A stretch of 64,000 nt of DNA, from positions 41,220-105,219 of the forward strand of contig DATAKL010000048.1 of the NCBI GenBank assembly GCA_036261625.1, in the 5' to 3' direction. The notes below the pieces were generated by a model, which saw only the letters and a program-made list of their open reading frames with translations, was not told the DNA's origin and ran no database searches. This stretch comes from JAAXKN01 sp036261625 (GTDB taxonomy: Bacteria > Bacteroidota > Ignavibacteria > Ignavibacteriales > SURF-24). Below, in pieces: positions 16,485 to 25,532 of the stretch (position 1 is the stretch's first letter; the number at the start of each line of letters is the position of its first letter). The position numbers and the translations under genes are program-made.

Positions 16485-18122
16485 ATGGCTTCAAAATTAA
16501 TTGTGTTCGATAGCGAAGCACGCAGCGGCCTGAAAAAAGGCGTTGATAAACTGGCCAATGCTGTTAAAGCTACACTCGGCCCCAAAGGCAGAAATGTAAT
16601 TTTAGATAAAAAGTTCGGTGCACCGACAGTTACAAAAGACGGCGTAAGCGTTGCTAAGGAAATTGAACTCGAAGACCCGATTGAAAACATGGGCGCTCAG
16701 ATGGTCCGCGAAGTAGCCTCCAAGACCAGCGATGTTGCCGGAGACGGTACAACAACAGCTACCGTGCTTGCACAGGCAATCTACCGCGAAGGCTTAAAGA
16801 ACGTTACAGCCGGCGCTAACCCGATGGATCTCAAAAGAGGAATCGACCTGGCAGTTGAAAAAGTTGTCGATTACCTGAAAAATATGAGCAAGGACGTTGA
16901 AAGCCGCAATGAAATTGCACAGGTTGGATCAATTTCAGCCAATAACGACAAGACAATCGGCGACCTGATTGCAGACGCCATGGAAAAAGTTGGTAAAGAC
17001 GGCGTTATAACCGTTGAAGAAGCCAAGGGTACCGACACATCTTTAGAAGTTGTTGAAGGTATGCAGTTCGACCGCGGATATCTTTCACCTTATTTCGTTA
17101 CAGACGCCGAATCGATGGAAGCCGTTCTGGAAGATCCTTATATCTTAATCCACGACAAGAAGATCTCGGCCATGAAGGACCTTCTGCCTGTCCTGGAGAA
17201 AGTTGCTCAGCAGGGACGCGCTCTTTTAATTATTGCTGAAGACCTCGAAGGTGAAGCTCTTGCCACACTGGTCGTTAATAAGTTAAGAGGCACACTTAAG
17301 ATCGCTGCCGTTAAGGCCCCGGGCTTCGGCGACAGAAGAAAAGCCATGCTTGAAGACATCGCCATTTTGACTTCAGGTACTGTTATTTCAGAAGAACGCG
17401 GCTTCAAACTTGAAAACGCTACTGTTTCTTATCTCGGTACAGCAAAGAAAGTTGTTTTGGATAAGGACAATACAACAATCGTTGAAGGTTCAGGTAAATC
17501 TGAAGACATTAAGAAGAGAATCAACGAAATAAGGGCTCAGATTGAAAAGACAACAAGTGACTACGATAAAGAAAAACTTCAGGAAAGACTTGCAAAGCTC
17601 TCAGGGGGCGTTGCAGTTCTGAAAATCGGTGCAGCTACTGAAGTTGAAATGAAGGAAAAGAAAGCCCGCGTTGAAGATGCACTCCATGCCACCAGAGCTG
17701 CTGTTGAGGAAGGCATTGTTCCCGGCGGCGGTGTTGCTTTCGTAAGGGCAATTTCAGTGCTTGACAACGTTGAAGGCCAGAACCTCGATCAGACAACAGG
17801 CGTTAAGATCATTCAGAAGGCTCTCCAGGAACCGTTGAAGCAGATCGTTACCAATGCAGGCCTTGAAGGATCCGTTGTCCTCAACAAGGTAATGGAAGGC
17901 AAGGATGACTACGGTTTCAACGCTGCTACAGAAACTTATGAGCACATGCTGAAGGCCGGCGTTATCGATCCTACTAAGGTTTCAAGAACCGCTCTTCAGA
18001 ATGCAGCATCAGTTTCCTCACTGCTCATTACAACTGAAGCTGTTGTTTTTGAGAAGAAAGAAGCTGAAAAAGCTCCTGCTATGCCGCCGGCCGGAATGGG
18101 CGGAATGGAAGGAATGTATTAA
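16485..18122 (+). CDS. groEL: Chaperonin GroEL (Hsp60)
   Basis: The product is 545 aa, full length. Typical elements are ATLGPKGRNVILDKKFGAPTVT at the N-terminus, the ATP-site motif DGTTTATVLA, the apical domain and GGVAVLKIGAATEVEMKEKK. The C-terminal GGMEGMY tail is a short version of the GGM repeat that lines the folding chamber. It folds cytosolic proteins in an ATP-dependent tetradecamer with GroES. AGGAGG precedes the start, and a strong terminator follows the gene. Confidence 0.98.
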   Translation: MASKLIVFDSEARSGLKKGVDKLANAVKATLGPKGRNVILDKKFGAPTVTKDGVSVAKEIELEDPIENMGAQMVREVASKTSDVAGDGTTTATVLAQAIYREGLKNVTAGANPMDLKRGIDLAVEKVVDYLKNMSKDVESRNEIAQVGSISANNDKTIGDLIADAMEKVGKDGVITVEEAKGTDTSLEVVEGMQFDRGYLSPYFVTDAESMEAVLEDPYILIHDKKISAMKDLLPVLEKVAQQGRALLIIAEDLEGEALATLVVNKLRGTLKIAAVKAPGFGDRRKAMLEDIAILTSGTVISEERGFKLENATVSYLGTAKKVVLDKDNTTIVEGSGKSEDIKKRINEIRAQIEKTTSDYDKEKLQERLAKLSGGVAVLKIGAATEVEMKEKKARVEDALHATRAAVEEGIVPGGGVAFVRAISVLDNVEGQNLDQTTGVKIIQKALQEPLKQIVTNAGLEGSVVLNKVMEGKDDYGFNAATETYEHMLKAGVIDPTKVSRTALQNAASVSSLLITTEAVVFEKKEAEKAPAMPPAGMGGMEGMY

Positions 18123-18146
18123 TAGATAGACTCTTATGTGCTTAAT

Positions 18147-18175
18147 AAGGCGGAGAACTTTCTCCGCCTTTTTTA
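18147..18175 (+). terminator. Terminator of the groESL operon
   Basis: The perfect 10-bp stem AAGGCGGAGA/TCTCCGCCTT with loop ACTT is followed by a T-run (TTTTATTTAT). It lies 25 bases after the groEL stop and 16 bases before the end of the convergent gene. Confidence 0.92.
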
Positions 18176-18190
18176 TTTATCCGAAATATA

Positions 18191-19141
18191 TCAACAGTAA
18201 TTTGCCTTTTTCTTAAAATACTCTATTGTAAGCTTAAGCCCCTCTTCCCTGTCCACCTTTGGCTCCCAGCCTAAGATCGCACGTGCCTTTGAAATGTCAG
18301 GCTGGCGCACCTTCGGGTCGTCAACAGGAAGGTCCTTATAAACTATTTTGCTTTTTTTGCTTCCGGTCAGCTTTATGACCTCTTCGGCAAATTCCTTTAT
18401 TGTGATTTCCGAGGGGTTGCCTATGTTGACAGGGTCAGTCTCGTTTGACATAAGAAGGCGGAAGATCCCTTCAACCAGATCCGTCACAAAACAGAAACTT
18501 CTGGTCTGGCAGCCGTCGCCGAAGACCGTAAGGTCCCGTCCTCTTAAGGCCTGATCGACGAAAGCCGGGAGCGCCCGCCCGTCATCGAGCCGCATTCTGG
18601 GGCCGTAAGTGTTAAATATTCTTACAATTCTGGTCTGAACGCCGTGATAACGGTGGTATGCCATTGTCATTGCCTCGGCGAAGCGTTTGGCCTCATCATA
18701 TACGCCCCTGGGCCCAATGGGGTTTACATTGCCCCAGTAATCCTCCTTCTGAGGGTGAATTGTCGGATCGCCGTAGACTTCTGAGGTTGAGGCCAGGAGG
18801 AAGCGGGCTTTTTTCTCCTTTGCAAGCCCCAGGGCCTTATGAGTGCCGAGTGAGCCGACCTTTAAGGTCTGAATCGGAAGTTTCAGGTAATCAATCGGGC
18901 TGGCCGGAGAAGCAAAGTGAAGTATGTAATCCACACTGCCCGGCACGTGGATATAATTTGTAACGTCGTGCTTAATGAAATTAAATTCTTCTTTTCCAAA
19001 AAGGTGTTCAATATTTCCCAGATTGCCTGTAATCAGGTTGTCTATGCAGTGAACCCTTAATCCTTCATCTAAAAGCCGGTCGCATATGTGAGAGCCTAAG
19101 AATCCGGCTCCTCCTGTAACAACAGCAACAGGTTTATACAT
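18191..19141 (-). CDS. UDP-glucuronate decarboxylase-type NAD-dependent sugar epimerase/dehydratase
   Basis: The product is 316 aa. The extended-SDR Rossmann motif TGGAGFLGSHICDRL is at the N-terminus. The catalytic features are LHFASPASP, STSEVYGDP and GVYDEAKRFAE (YxxxK). The combination ASPASP, NPIGPRGVYDEAKR and IFNTYGPRM is typical of UDP-xylose synthase (UXS), which converts UDP-glucuronate to UDP-xylose with bound NAD+. It probably supplies a sugar nucleotide for the exopolysaccharide whose export genes lie just upstream. AAGAGG precedes the start. A strong terminator separates it from the tyrosine-kinase gene. Confidence 0.9.
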   Translation of the reverse strand: MYKPVAVVTGGAGFLGSHICDRLLDEGLRVHCIDNLITGNLGNIEHLFGKEEFNFIKHDVTNYIHVPGSVDYILHFASPASPIDYLKLPIQTLKVGSLGTHKALGLAKEKKARFLLASTSEVYGDPTIHPQKEDYWGNVNPIGPRGVYDEAKRFAEAMTMAYHRYHGVQTRIVRIFNTYGPRMRLDDGRALPAFVDQALRGRDLTVFGDGCQTRSFCFVTDLVEGIFRLLMSNETDPVNIGNPSEITIKEFAEEVIKLTGSKKSKIVYKDLPVDDPKVRQPDISKARAILGWEPKVDREEGLKLTIEYFKKKANYC

Positions 19142-19227
19142 TTTATACCTCTTACATTGTTCTAGTTTTAAGCTGGCAGGTGCAGATCACAGATACCGCT
19201 TCAACTTACATTTATTTTAAAGTACAT

Positions 19228-19268
19228 AAAAAAAACCCGATAATAAAAATTTATTATCGGGTTTTTAT
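19228..19268. terminator. Bidirectional terminator after the tyrosine autokinase gene
   Basis: A 17-bp perfect stem (19231-19247 with 19250-19266) has A-runs on one side and T-runs on the other, so it works in both directions. It ends the minus-strand transcript of the gene at 19291-21555. Confidence 0.88.
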
Positions 19269-19290
19269 TTTGGAATGTTATTCTAAAGAA

Positions 19291-21555
19291 CTACTCGCCA
19301 AGCACCCTGTTCTTGGATGCTCCCTTAAGACGCTTCTGTCCGTCAGCCGGGCGTGAATAATAGTAATAGTACTTATAATATGAACCGTAGCCTGCTCTGT
19401 AGCTGAAATTGTTCAGGAGAACGCCGATAAATGTATTGGCTTCATGCTTCAGAAGTTCAATCGACTTCGTCATCAGGTCAACTTCTGTCTTCTCTGCAGA
19501 AACGACCAGAATTGAAGCATCAACTTTTCTTGACAGGATTTCAGAGTCGGTAACCGCAATAATCGGCGGCGAATCGACTATGATCATGTCAAACTCAGAC
19601 TTCAGGCGCTTCATGAAATCATCAAAATGAGCTGATCCCAAAAGTTCTGAAGGGTTCGGCGGAATTGTGCCGGCCGTGGCAAAGTAAAGATTATTTACGT
19701 CAGATTTTCTGATGATCTGATCAAATTCAGCTTCGCCAAAGACGTAATCTGTAAAGCCCGGATATCTTTCTGCCTTAAACACATTATGAAGTCTGGGCTT
19801 TCTTAAATCTGAATCGATAATAATTGTCTTCTTATTAGCCTGTGCAAAACTGCCTGCAAGGTTAACAGCCGTAGTAGTCTTGCCTTCAGAGGGGGCCGAT
19901 GAAGTAACAAGTATTGTTTTAATTCCGTCATTCTCAAATTTGGAGAACTGGACTCTTGTTCTTAAAGCCCTGTAGGCCTCAGCCGGAATTGAATCGGGTT
20001 TTCTGGCAACGATAAACTCAAGATCCTTATTGCCGCCAGGTCCGAGACCTTCAATCTTCGGAATCCATGCAAGCACGTTAATATTTCTGCGCTCAATGTC
20101 CTCTGGCGTCTTGACCGTATTGTCGAAGTAGTTACGCACAAATGCAAAGCCTACGCCCATACCAACACCAAGGACAAGACCTATAAGAACAATAAGAGGT
20201 CTGTTCGGCTTGGCAGGCTTATCCGGAATTCTTCCCGGGTCTACGATCAGCACATTGCCGGGCTGGCTCTGCTCATTGATCATCGCTTCCTGGTACTTTT
20301 CCTCAACAAGAAGGTAAAGCTTTTCCAGGGCGGCTCTTTCGCGCTCGCGCCTTGCATATTCTATTGTAGCTGCAGGAAGTGAGTTAAATTTCTTCTCATA
20401 ATTGCCTACAATGCCCTTGAGCTCCTGGTAGGAACTCCTGGCGGCCTGCGACTTAATTTCTTCTTCAATTACACTCTTGGTAAGAAGTTTAACTTCTTCA
20501 GGGCTGGAGGCAAGTATGCCTGCCTTGTAGGCAGCCTTCTTCTGGTCTACCTGTGACTTCAGGACCTTAATCTTTGCGTCAAACTCATCCAATGTCTTTT
20601 TGTCAACCGCTCCGCCATCCTTGCTTGAAAGCGCAATAGCCTTCTGAATCTCAAGCTTTGCAACCTGCTCCTGAAGAGCTTTAACCACAGGTTCTGCAAT
20701 AAAGCTTTCCACGTAATCAGCAAGACGCGGGTCCTGTTTTTTCAGTTCTTCCCTGTACTGTGAAAGGTTCTTCTCTGAAACCTTCATATCTATTTCTGCG
20801 GCATTCTTATCCGCATCAAACTTGCTCAGCTGCTCAATGAGTGCCTTTGCCTGCTCATCTAAGGCTACTATGCCGCCTGCCTGCTGGTACTGCCGCAGGT
20901 TTTCTTCTGAGCGCTGAAGTTCCTCCTGCTTTTCTTTTCTCTGGTCAGCCAGAAACGCCTTTACCTGCGTAAGCTGGAGGCGGCTGTTCTGAAGGTTATA
21001 AAGTTTATAGGCCTTAGCATACTCATTTGTTATAAGTGAAGCTTCATATGGAGAAGTGGATTCGACGGATATTTCAACTATATCAAGTCCCCTTTTCTGG
21101 TCGATGGCAGCCGTTTTCGCCAGCATTTCAGTCATGACTGAAACCGATTTAAGTGGGTAAAATGCTCCCTTCTTGACACCCTTTTTATTCAGCACAAGGT
21201 CGAAAAGATCTTTTCTTTTCGACTGGTTATAATCTTCTGTAAGTGCCTTTGCCACATTTTCGCGCACTGTATAGCTTTTAAGTATCTCTATTTCATTAGC
21301 AATGAACCTGTCGCTGCCAAAATCCTGAAACTCGGGCATGAGCGGGGATTCCAGAATACTCCCCTGAGGTTTTGATACTTTCAGAACCGTAGTTGACTTG
21401 TATATATCCGGAGCTTTTATAGCATAGAGTATAGCTACTACCAGTCCGGTCAGGCTTATGAGAGTAATCGGAATTATATTATTCCTGATAAGGTTTATAT
21501 AATCCTTAAATGAATTACTTTCAGATTCCCTGTCACTGAGTTTTATGTTTTCCAC
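19291..21555 (-). CDS. Exopolysaccharide tyrosine autokinase (Wzc-like chain-length regulator)
   Basis: The product is 754 aa. It has an N-terminal Wzz domain with a first membrane helix at about 30-50 and a long periplasmic coiled coil rich in Gln, Glu and Lys. A GNVLIVDPGRIPDKPAKPNRP motif precedes the second helix. The cytosolic BY-kinase domain has Walker A (SSAPSEGKTTTAVNL), Walker A' (IIIDSDLRKPRLH) and Walker B (MIIVDSPP). The tail contains a tyrosine cluster (GSYYKYYYYYSRP) that would be autophosphorylated. Such proteins control chain length and export of capsule or EPS with an outer-membrane exporter. It lies 13 bases downstream of the SLBB protein gene. Confidence 0.94.
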   Translation of the reverse strand: MENIKLSDRESESNSFKDYINLIRNNIIPITLISLTGLVVAILYAIKAPDIYKSTTVLKVSKPQGSILESPLMPEFQDFGSDRFIANEIEILKSYTVRENVAKALTEDYNQSKRKDLFDLVLNKKGVKKGAFYPLKSVSVMTEMLAKTAAIDQKRGLDIVEISVESTSPYEASLITNEYAKAYKLYNLQNSRLQLTQVKAFLADQRKEKQEELQRSEENLRQYQQAGGIVALDEQAKALIEQLSKFDADKNAAEIDMKVSEKNLSQYREELKKQDPRLADYVESFIAEPVVKALQEQVAKLEIQKAIALSSKDGGAVDKKTLDEFDAKIKVLKSQVDQKKAAYKAGILASSPEEVKLLTKSVIEEEIKSQAARSSYQELKGIVGNYEKKFNSLPAATIEYARRERERAALEKLYLLVEEKYQEAMINEQSQPGNVLIVDPGRIPDKPAKPNRPLIVLIGLVLGVGMGVGFAFVRNYFDNTVKTPEDIERRNINVLAWIPKIEGLGPGGNKDLEFIVARKPDSIPAEAYRALRTRVQFSKFENDGIKTILVTSSAPSEGKTTTAVNLAGSFAQANKKTIIIDSDLRKPRLHNVFKAERYPGFTDYVFGEAEFDQIIRKSDVNNLYFATAGTIPPNPSELLGSAHFDDFMKRLKSEFDMIIVDSPPIIAVTDSEILSRKVDASILVVSAEKTEVDLMTKSIELLKHEANTFIGVLLNNFSYRAGYGSYYKYYYYYSRPADGQKRLKGASKNRVLGE

Positions 21556-21568
21556 CGTTTATTTCCCT

Positions 21569-22090
21569 TTATTTTCTAGCAATATTTAAGACTAAGATGC
21601 CGAGCGATATCAGCGCCGAGAATACAGATAAACCCATACTGAAATAATCCCTGAAATAAAACCTGGGCGCTCCCGGAACTAAAAGCACATCACCCACAGT
21701 CAGGTTGGGGATCTTTTCTTTATCCTTGGTGAGTTTTTCTCCCCATAACAGGTCATCATAGTTAAATTTTATTAATGACTGCGATGAATCAGCATTAACC
21801 CTGAAGAGTCTCAAATCATCCAGGTGAGCCTCATCGGTCGGGCCTCCTGCATATGAAAGCAGATCGCGGACGTTCACATAACTCGGAACGAGGTAGCGTC
21901 CGGGATATCTGACAAAGCCCCAGACGGAGACTTTTATATTCACAGCTTCAGGATCCGAATAATCGAAAAAACCGCCCTGTGTGTTCCTTAACTGATTTAG
22001 ATCGGCACCAATCTTTATATTGCCTTCCTGGGCGTGCACTGCTGTAGAAAGAATTACTCCCAGAAAAAGTAGGTAAAGAAAATGTTTCAT
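21569..22090 (-). CDS. SLBB-domain polysaccharide export protein (short Wza-like)
   Basis: The product is 173 aa. It has a signal peptide (MKHFLYLLFLGVILSTAVHAQ) and a single SLBB domain (VSVWGFVRYPGRYLVPSYVNVRDLLSYAGGPT). The segment PNLTVGDVLLVPGAPRFYFRDY comes next, then a C-terminal membrane helix and NIARK. It lacks the N-terminal Poly_export domain of true Wza, so it may be an accessory periplasmic ring or adapter between the autokinase and an exporter encoded elsewhere. It stands in an operon with the autokinase gene. Confidence 0.82.
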   Translation of the reverse strand: MKHFLYLLFLGVILSTAVHAQEGNIKIGADLNQLRNTQGGFFDYSDPEAVNIKVSVWGFVRYPGRYLVPSYVNVRDLLSYAGGPTDEAHLDDLRLFRVNADSSQSLIKFNYDDLLWGEKLTKDKEKIPNLTVGDVLLVPGAPRFYFRDYFSMGLSVFSALISLGILVLNIARK

Positions 22091-22158
22091 TAGATGTTCC
22101 TTTGGTTTGAAAAGAGTCCCAAAAATTGGAACCTAAATTTACTTAATTAAGATAAAAA

Positions 22159-23043
22159 TCAAAACAGAATCTTCTGAACTTTTAGGGTAATTTTTTGTAC
22201 CGCACATACTCCGGCAGCAAGCCCTATCAATGGGCCGCTTGACAAAATTGCGGCATTCAGGAAAAAATCACCAGCCAGACCGAAGTCAGGCATTCCCGCA
22301 TATCTTAAGAGCCACCAGTTAAAAAGCCTGAATAACCCGAATGAGACACATGAGGCCAGAAGGCCTATCATGACGCCGTTTATCACTATTGGAAGCCTGA
22401 CGAGTGAAAGCCTGGCTCCAACGAGCTTCATTGTCTCCATCTGCAGACGTTTGCTGTTAACAACAAGCCTGTTTGTCGAATAGACTATGTAAAAAGAAAT
22501 CAGAACCAGGACCAGGGCCGCAGAAAAAACATATTTTTTCAGCGCCTTGAGTGAGTTCAGTGCCTCGTAGATAGTCTGACTCTCGTAGACAACCTCATCT
22601 ATTCCAGCAAGGGAGCCTAAACGCCGGCTTATCTTATTAAGTGAATCAGGCGTTACATATTCATCCTTAAGTCTGAGAACAAAGCTCTCCGGAAGCGGGT
22701 TGTACTCGAGCACCTCCTTAAAGTCCTCCCCGGTTTCCTTCAGAAAAGCCTTTTCTGCCTCTTCACGTGAGACAAAGCTTGATGACTTAACATAACTCAG
22801 CTTTTCAATTTTTTCCTTCAGCAGGGTTAAATTCTCCTCTGAAATGCCTTCTTTCAGGAAGACATTCACCGCCACCTTGTCCTTGATCCTTTTCTCAAGC
22901 ATTCCTGAGAATTTTATCAGGACCAAAGAGGCCAGGACCAGCAGGACTGAAATACATGTCATAAAAAGCGACATTAAGAACGATAATTTCGCTCTTCCAA
23001 AAGATCTGAAAGATTCTTGTATATATATATATGGTGACGACAT
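22159..23043 (-). CDS. ftsX: Cell-division permease-like protein FtsX
   Basis: The product is 294 aa. The topology is FtsX-like: an N-terminal cytosolic stretch, helix 1 (about 22-44), a periplasmic domain (about 45-165) with the family pattern VNVFLKEGISEENLTLLKEKIEKLSYV and EVLEYNPLPESFVLRLKDEY, then three more helices. It pairs with the ATPase FtsE to regulate peptidoglycan hydrolases at the septum. No ftsE lies next to it. The gene is between two lipoprotein genes and the EPS export genes on the same strand. Confidence 0.92.
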   Translation of the reverse strand: MSSPYIYIQESFRSFGRAKLSFLMSLFMTCISVLLVLASLVLIKFSGMLEKRIKDKVAVNVFLKEGISEENLTLLKEKIEKLSYVKSSSFVSREEAEKAFLKETGEDFKEVLEYNPLPESFVLRLKDEYVTPDSLNKISRRLGSLAGIDEVVYESQTIYEALNSLKALKKYVFSAALVLVLISFYIVYSTNRLVVNSKRLQMETMKLVGARLSLVRLPIVINGVMIGLLASCVSFGLFRLFNWWLLRYAGMPDFGLAGDFFLNAAILSSGPLIGLAAGVCAVQKITLKVQKILF

Positions 23044-23094
23044 AGGTTTGCGGAAAATTTTTTTAATTTTTTTTCGAAAAATACATTTTTTTTC

Positions 23095-23613
23095 TTAAAA
23101 ACTCGACTCGTCCACCCAGCGCTCTATCTGCCAGTAGTTTGTAGAAGAGTTTTTCTTCAGAATAAGGCTGACTTTCCCATCAGCCCTCTGAATGTCCGTT
23201 GGGTTAAAAGTGATGGTAAGATTGAAACTTCTGACTATGCCGGTTGAATCACCCGAAATCAGAAGTATATTATTCCATATCAGGTCAAGACGCTGTGAAT
23301 TCTGGAAAAGTCCGTATGTTGCTCGCATTTCATCGTCCCTTCCCCAGGTGACATCAAAGCCTTTATCATAATCCCTGTAGGTAAAAGTAAAATCAGGACT
23401 CAAAAGGCGGCCGTAAATTGTGGTATCTCTCATAGTATAAGCGTACTGCATATTCCGGAAGACACCCTCAACTTTCGACTGGTCGGCAATGAGTGAGGTT
23501 CCCTGGTCCAGGTCCTCATCCAATGACGGGGCAAACGGATTGACACAGCCGCCTGTTAGAGCGGCCAAAGCCAGCCCTGATAAAAGCAGGCAATATGTAA
23601 GAATGCGTTTAAT
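23095..23613 (-). CDS. Lipoprotein, NTF2-like, apparently started at AUU
   Basis: The product is about 172 aa. The frame has no ATG, GTG or TTG that leaves a full signal peptide; the first in-frame TTG (23568) sits only seven codons before the lipobox cysteine. Starting at ATT 23613 gives IKRILTYCLLLSGLALAALTGGC, a normal lipoprotein signal with a basic N-region, hydrophobic core and LTGGC lipobox. An AAAGGAAG site lies five bases upstream of that ATT, and the ATT overlaps the TAA of the preceding gene, a typical coupling arrangement. The mature part (VEGVFRNMQYAYTMRDTTIYGRLLSPDFTF) resembles NTF2/SnoaL-like folds. The function is unknown. Confidence 0.75.
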   Translation of the reverse strand: MKRILTYCLLLSGLALAALTGGCVNPFAPSLDEDLDQGTSLIADQSKVEGVFRNMQYAYTMRDTTIYGRLLSPDFTFTYRDYDKGFDVTWGRDDEMRATYGLFQNSQRLDLIWNNILLISGDSTGIVRSFNLTITFNPTDIQRADGKVSLILKKNSSTNYWQIERWVDESSF

Positions 23614-24184
23614 TCAGACTTCCTTTTAGTTCGCTCCAGCTGGGATATTGCTCATCCTTAATATCCATCCAGTAGCTGATTACCCACTGTAGCTTGCTGT
23701 CTCTGATCATTGTAAAATGCAGGTTGCCCTGATATAATTTAGGCTTCTGTTCATCCAAAAAAGGCACAGTGATGGTATACTTGGCCGAATAGGATGCGCT
23801 GTCGCCCTGAGGGTTTGTATCCTGATTAGAAAAACTCAATGAAATTATCGAATTCTGCGGGACAGAGTTTATAAGGTTGTTAAAAAATTGCCCTTCGTCC
23901 TGCCTGGTCCAGTTCTGCAGTATTGAGTACCTGGCCACAGAGCCGGCAGAAGGAGAAAATGAAAAAATCTTATCCGAGAAGCAGGCCATGTAGTTATCCA
24001 TCAGTTTATCCTTGAAGGAGTTCTGCAGGTTTTGTAAAAGGATATCCGTAGTAGTAGCAGGCTGATAGTTTCCCCTTTGCGTAGTAGGGGGTTCTGAGCT
24101 CCTCGTATGGAAAATGTCACAGGAAGAAAGCGTAAGAAGTAGCAGTATGAAAAAATATTTTTTCATAAAAAGCCAATTTTTCAT
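23609..24184 (-). CDS. Lipoprotein, NTF2-like, function unknown
   Basis: The product is 191 aa, or 185 aa if it starts at the second Met (24166). The signal FFILLLLTLSSC ends in a lipobox. The mature part has the helical start LLQNLQNSFKDKLMDNYMACFSDKIFSFSPS, the pattern seen in NTF2-like proteins and similar to that of the next gene, so the two are probably diverged paralogues. It is 12 bases downstream of the methyltransferase gene and overlaps the next lipoprotein gene. It likely faces the periplasm. Confidence 0.8.
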   Translation of the reverse strand: MKNWLFMKKYFFILLLLTLSSCDIFHTRSSEPPTTQRGNYQPATTTDILLQNLQNSFKDKLMDNYMACFSDKIFSFSPSAGSVARYSILQNWTRQDEGQFFNNLINSVPQNSIISLSFSNQDTNPQGDSASYSAKYTITVPFLDEQKPKLYQGNLHFTMIRDSKLQWVISYWMDIKDEQYPSWSELKGSLN

Positions 24185-24196
24185 TTAAAATCAGTT

Positions 24197-24931
24197 TTAT
24201 TTTCTGGCAAAAATAATGAGCCTTTGTGAAGATTCCTTTAAAAATGCGCCGCCGGCATAATCTCCGAAGATCCTCGTAACCTGAAGGCCTGCCCTGCCTA
24301 GTGCGGCAGTTATTTCACCTTCCTCATATAGACGCACAGATTCTATATAGCTCTTTTCACCTGAAGAACTAATAAGTCTGATTTCCTTAATAACCCTTTT
24401 GTCCTTAATCGAGCGCTTCTGAATTACCGTTCTGCCGTTCTGGCTGTCAGTTGTCTCGGGAACAAGATTGTTCCTTAAAAAGTCGATATTAAAGTAATCG
24501 AAGACAAAGAAGCCTTTATTGCAAAGCAGGTCAAAGGCATCCTTAAAAAGAGCAAAGTTCTCACTATCTGAATCAAAGTAACCGAAACTGGTAAAAAGAT
24601 TAATGACCAGATCGAACTGCTTTTTTAATGCCGGGCGCCTGAGATCGGCATTAAAATAGTTGATATCCAGTTCCATCTCACGGCTTTTCCTTAAGGCAGT
24701 TTTCAAAAGGTTCCGGCTTAAATCAAAGGCTGTCACCTTGTATCCTGCAGAAGAAAAAAGAACAGAATGCCTGCCGGCGCCGCAGGCTATATCCAGTACA
24801 CTGCCGCCCGGCGAAACAGAAACATTATTCAGAATGAGCTTAAAAAGCCGGCGGGCATCTTCATCGTTGCGGTGCTTGTAGACTTCAAGATATTCGCTTG
24901 AATCGAACCAGTCCTTAAACCATTCAGCCAT
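24197..24931 (-). CDS. Class I SAM-dependent methyltransferase
   Basis: The product is 244 aa. Motif I of the SAM fold is VLDIACGAGRHSVLFSSAGY; then come VTAFDLSRNLL, LDINYFNADLRRP and DLVINLFTSFGYF as the later motifs. The Asp of the VTAFD motif would bind the SAM ribose. The methyl acceptor is unknown. The gene begins two bases after recR, so it is probably in the ybaB-recR operon. Confidence 0.88.
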   Translation of the reverse strand: MAEWFKDWFDSSEYLEVYKHRNDEDARRLFKLILNNVSVSPGGSVLDIACGAGRHSVLFSSAGYKVTAFDLSRNLLKTALRKSREMELDINYFNADLRRPALKKQFDLVINLFTSFGYFDSDSENFALFKDAFDLLCNKGFFVFDYFNIDFLRNNLVPETTDSQNGRTVIQKRSIKDKRVIKEIRLISSSGEKSYIESVRLYEEGEITAALGRAGLQVTRIFGDYAGGAFLKESSQRLIIFARK

Positions 24932-24933
24932 AA

Positions 24934-25530
24934 TCAGATTGCGTTTCTTGAAATTACAGCACGGCCTATTGTGGCTTCATCGGTAAATTCCAGGTCGCCC
25001 CCGACAGGAATTCCGCGGGCAATTCTGGAGACCTTAATTCCCAAAGGTTTAATAAGCCTGGCCAGATATAATGACGTCGTTTCCCCTTCCGTATCGGGGT
25101 TCAGGGCCAGAATTACCTCTTTGACCTGAGAAGTGTCAAGCCTTTTAATAAGTTCCTTTATCTTAAGGGACTCAGCGCTTGTACCGCTAAGGGGTGAAAG
25201 CACACCGCCCAGCACGTGATAAAGGCCGTTGTACTCATTAGTCTTTTCAATAGCTATTACATCACTTGCTTCTTCAACTACACAAATAAGGCTGTGATCC
25301 CTCTTGGGATTATGGCATACATCACAAAGTTCATCCACCGACAGATTAAAGCACTCCCTGCAAAAGTGTATTTTGCTCTTCAGGTCGCCCAATGCCCGGG
25401 TCAGATTTTCGACCTCCGTTTTATCACTCTTAAGCAGATACATGGCAAGCCTCTGGGCAGTCTTCTTGCCAATGGTCGGCAGTTTACTTAATTCATCAAT
25501 TGCTATTTGTAAAGGTTCAGCTATCTGCAC
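24934..25530 (-). CDS. recR: Recombination mediator protein RecR
   Basis: The product is 198 aa, the usual size. It has an N-terminal HhH (LSKLPTIGKKTAQRLAMYLL), a zinc finger CRECFNLSVDELCDVC (C-x2-C and C-x2-C) and a Toprim domain (ICVVEEASDVIAIEKT, LALNPDTEGETTSLYLARL). The C-terminus has RIARGIPVGGDLEFTDEATIGRAV. It works with RecO and RecF to load RecA at gaps. It is two bases downstream of ybaB, the conserved ybaB-recR order. Confidence 0.97.
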   Translation of the reverse strand: MQIAEPLQIAIDELSKLPTIGKKTAQRLAMYLLKSDKTEVENLTRALGDLKSKIHFCRECFNLSVDELCDVCHNPKRDHSLICVVEEASDVIAIEKTNEYNGLYHVLGGVLSPLSGTSAESLKIKELIKRLDTSQVKEVILALNPDTEGETTSLYLARLIKPLGIKVSRIARGIPVGGDLEFTDEATIGRAVISRNAI

Positions 25531-25532
25531 AA

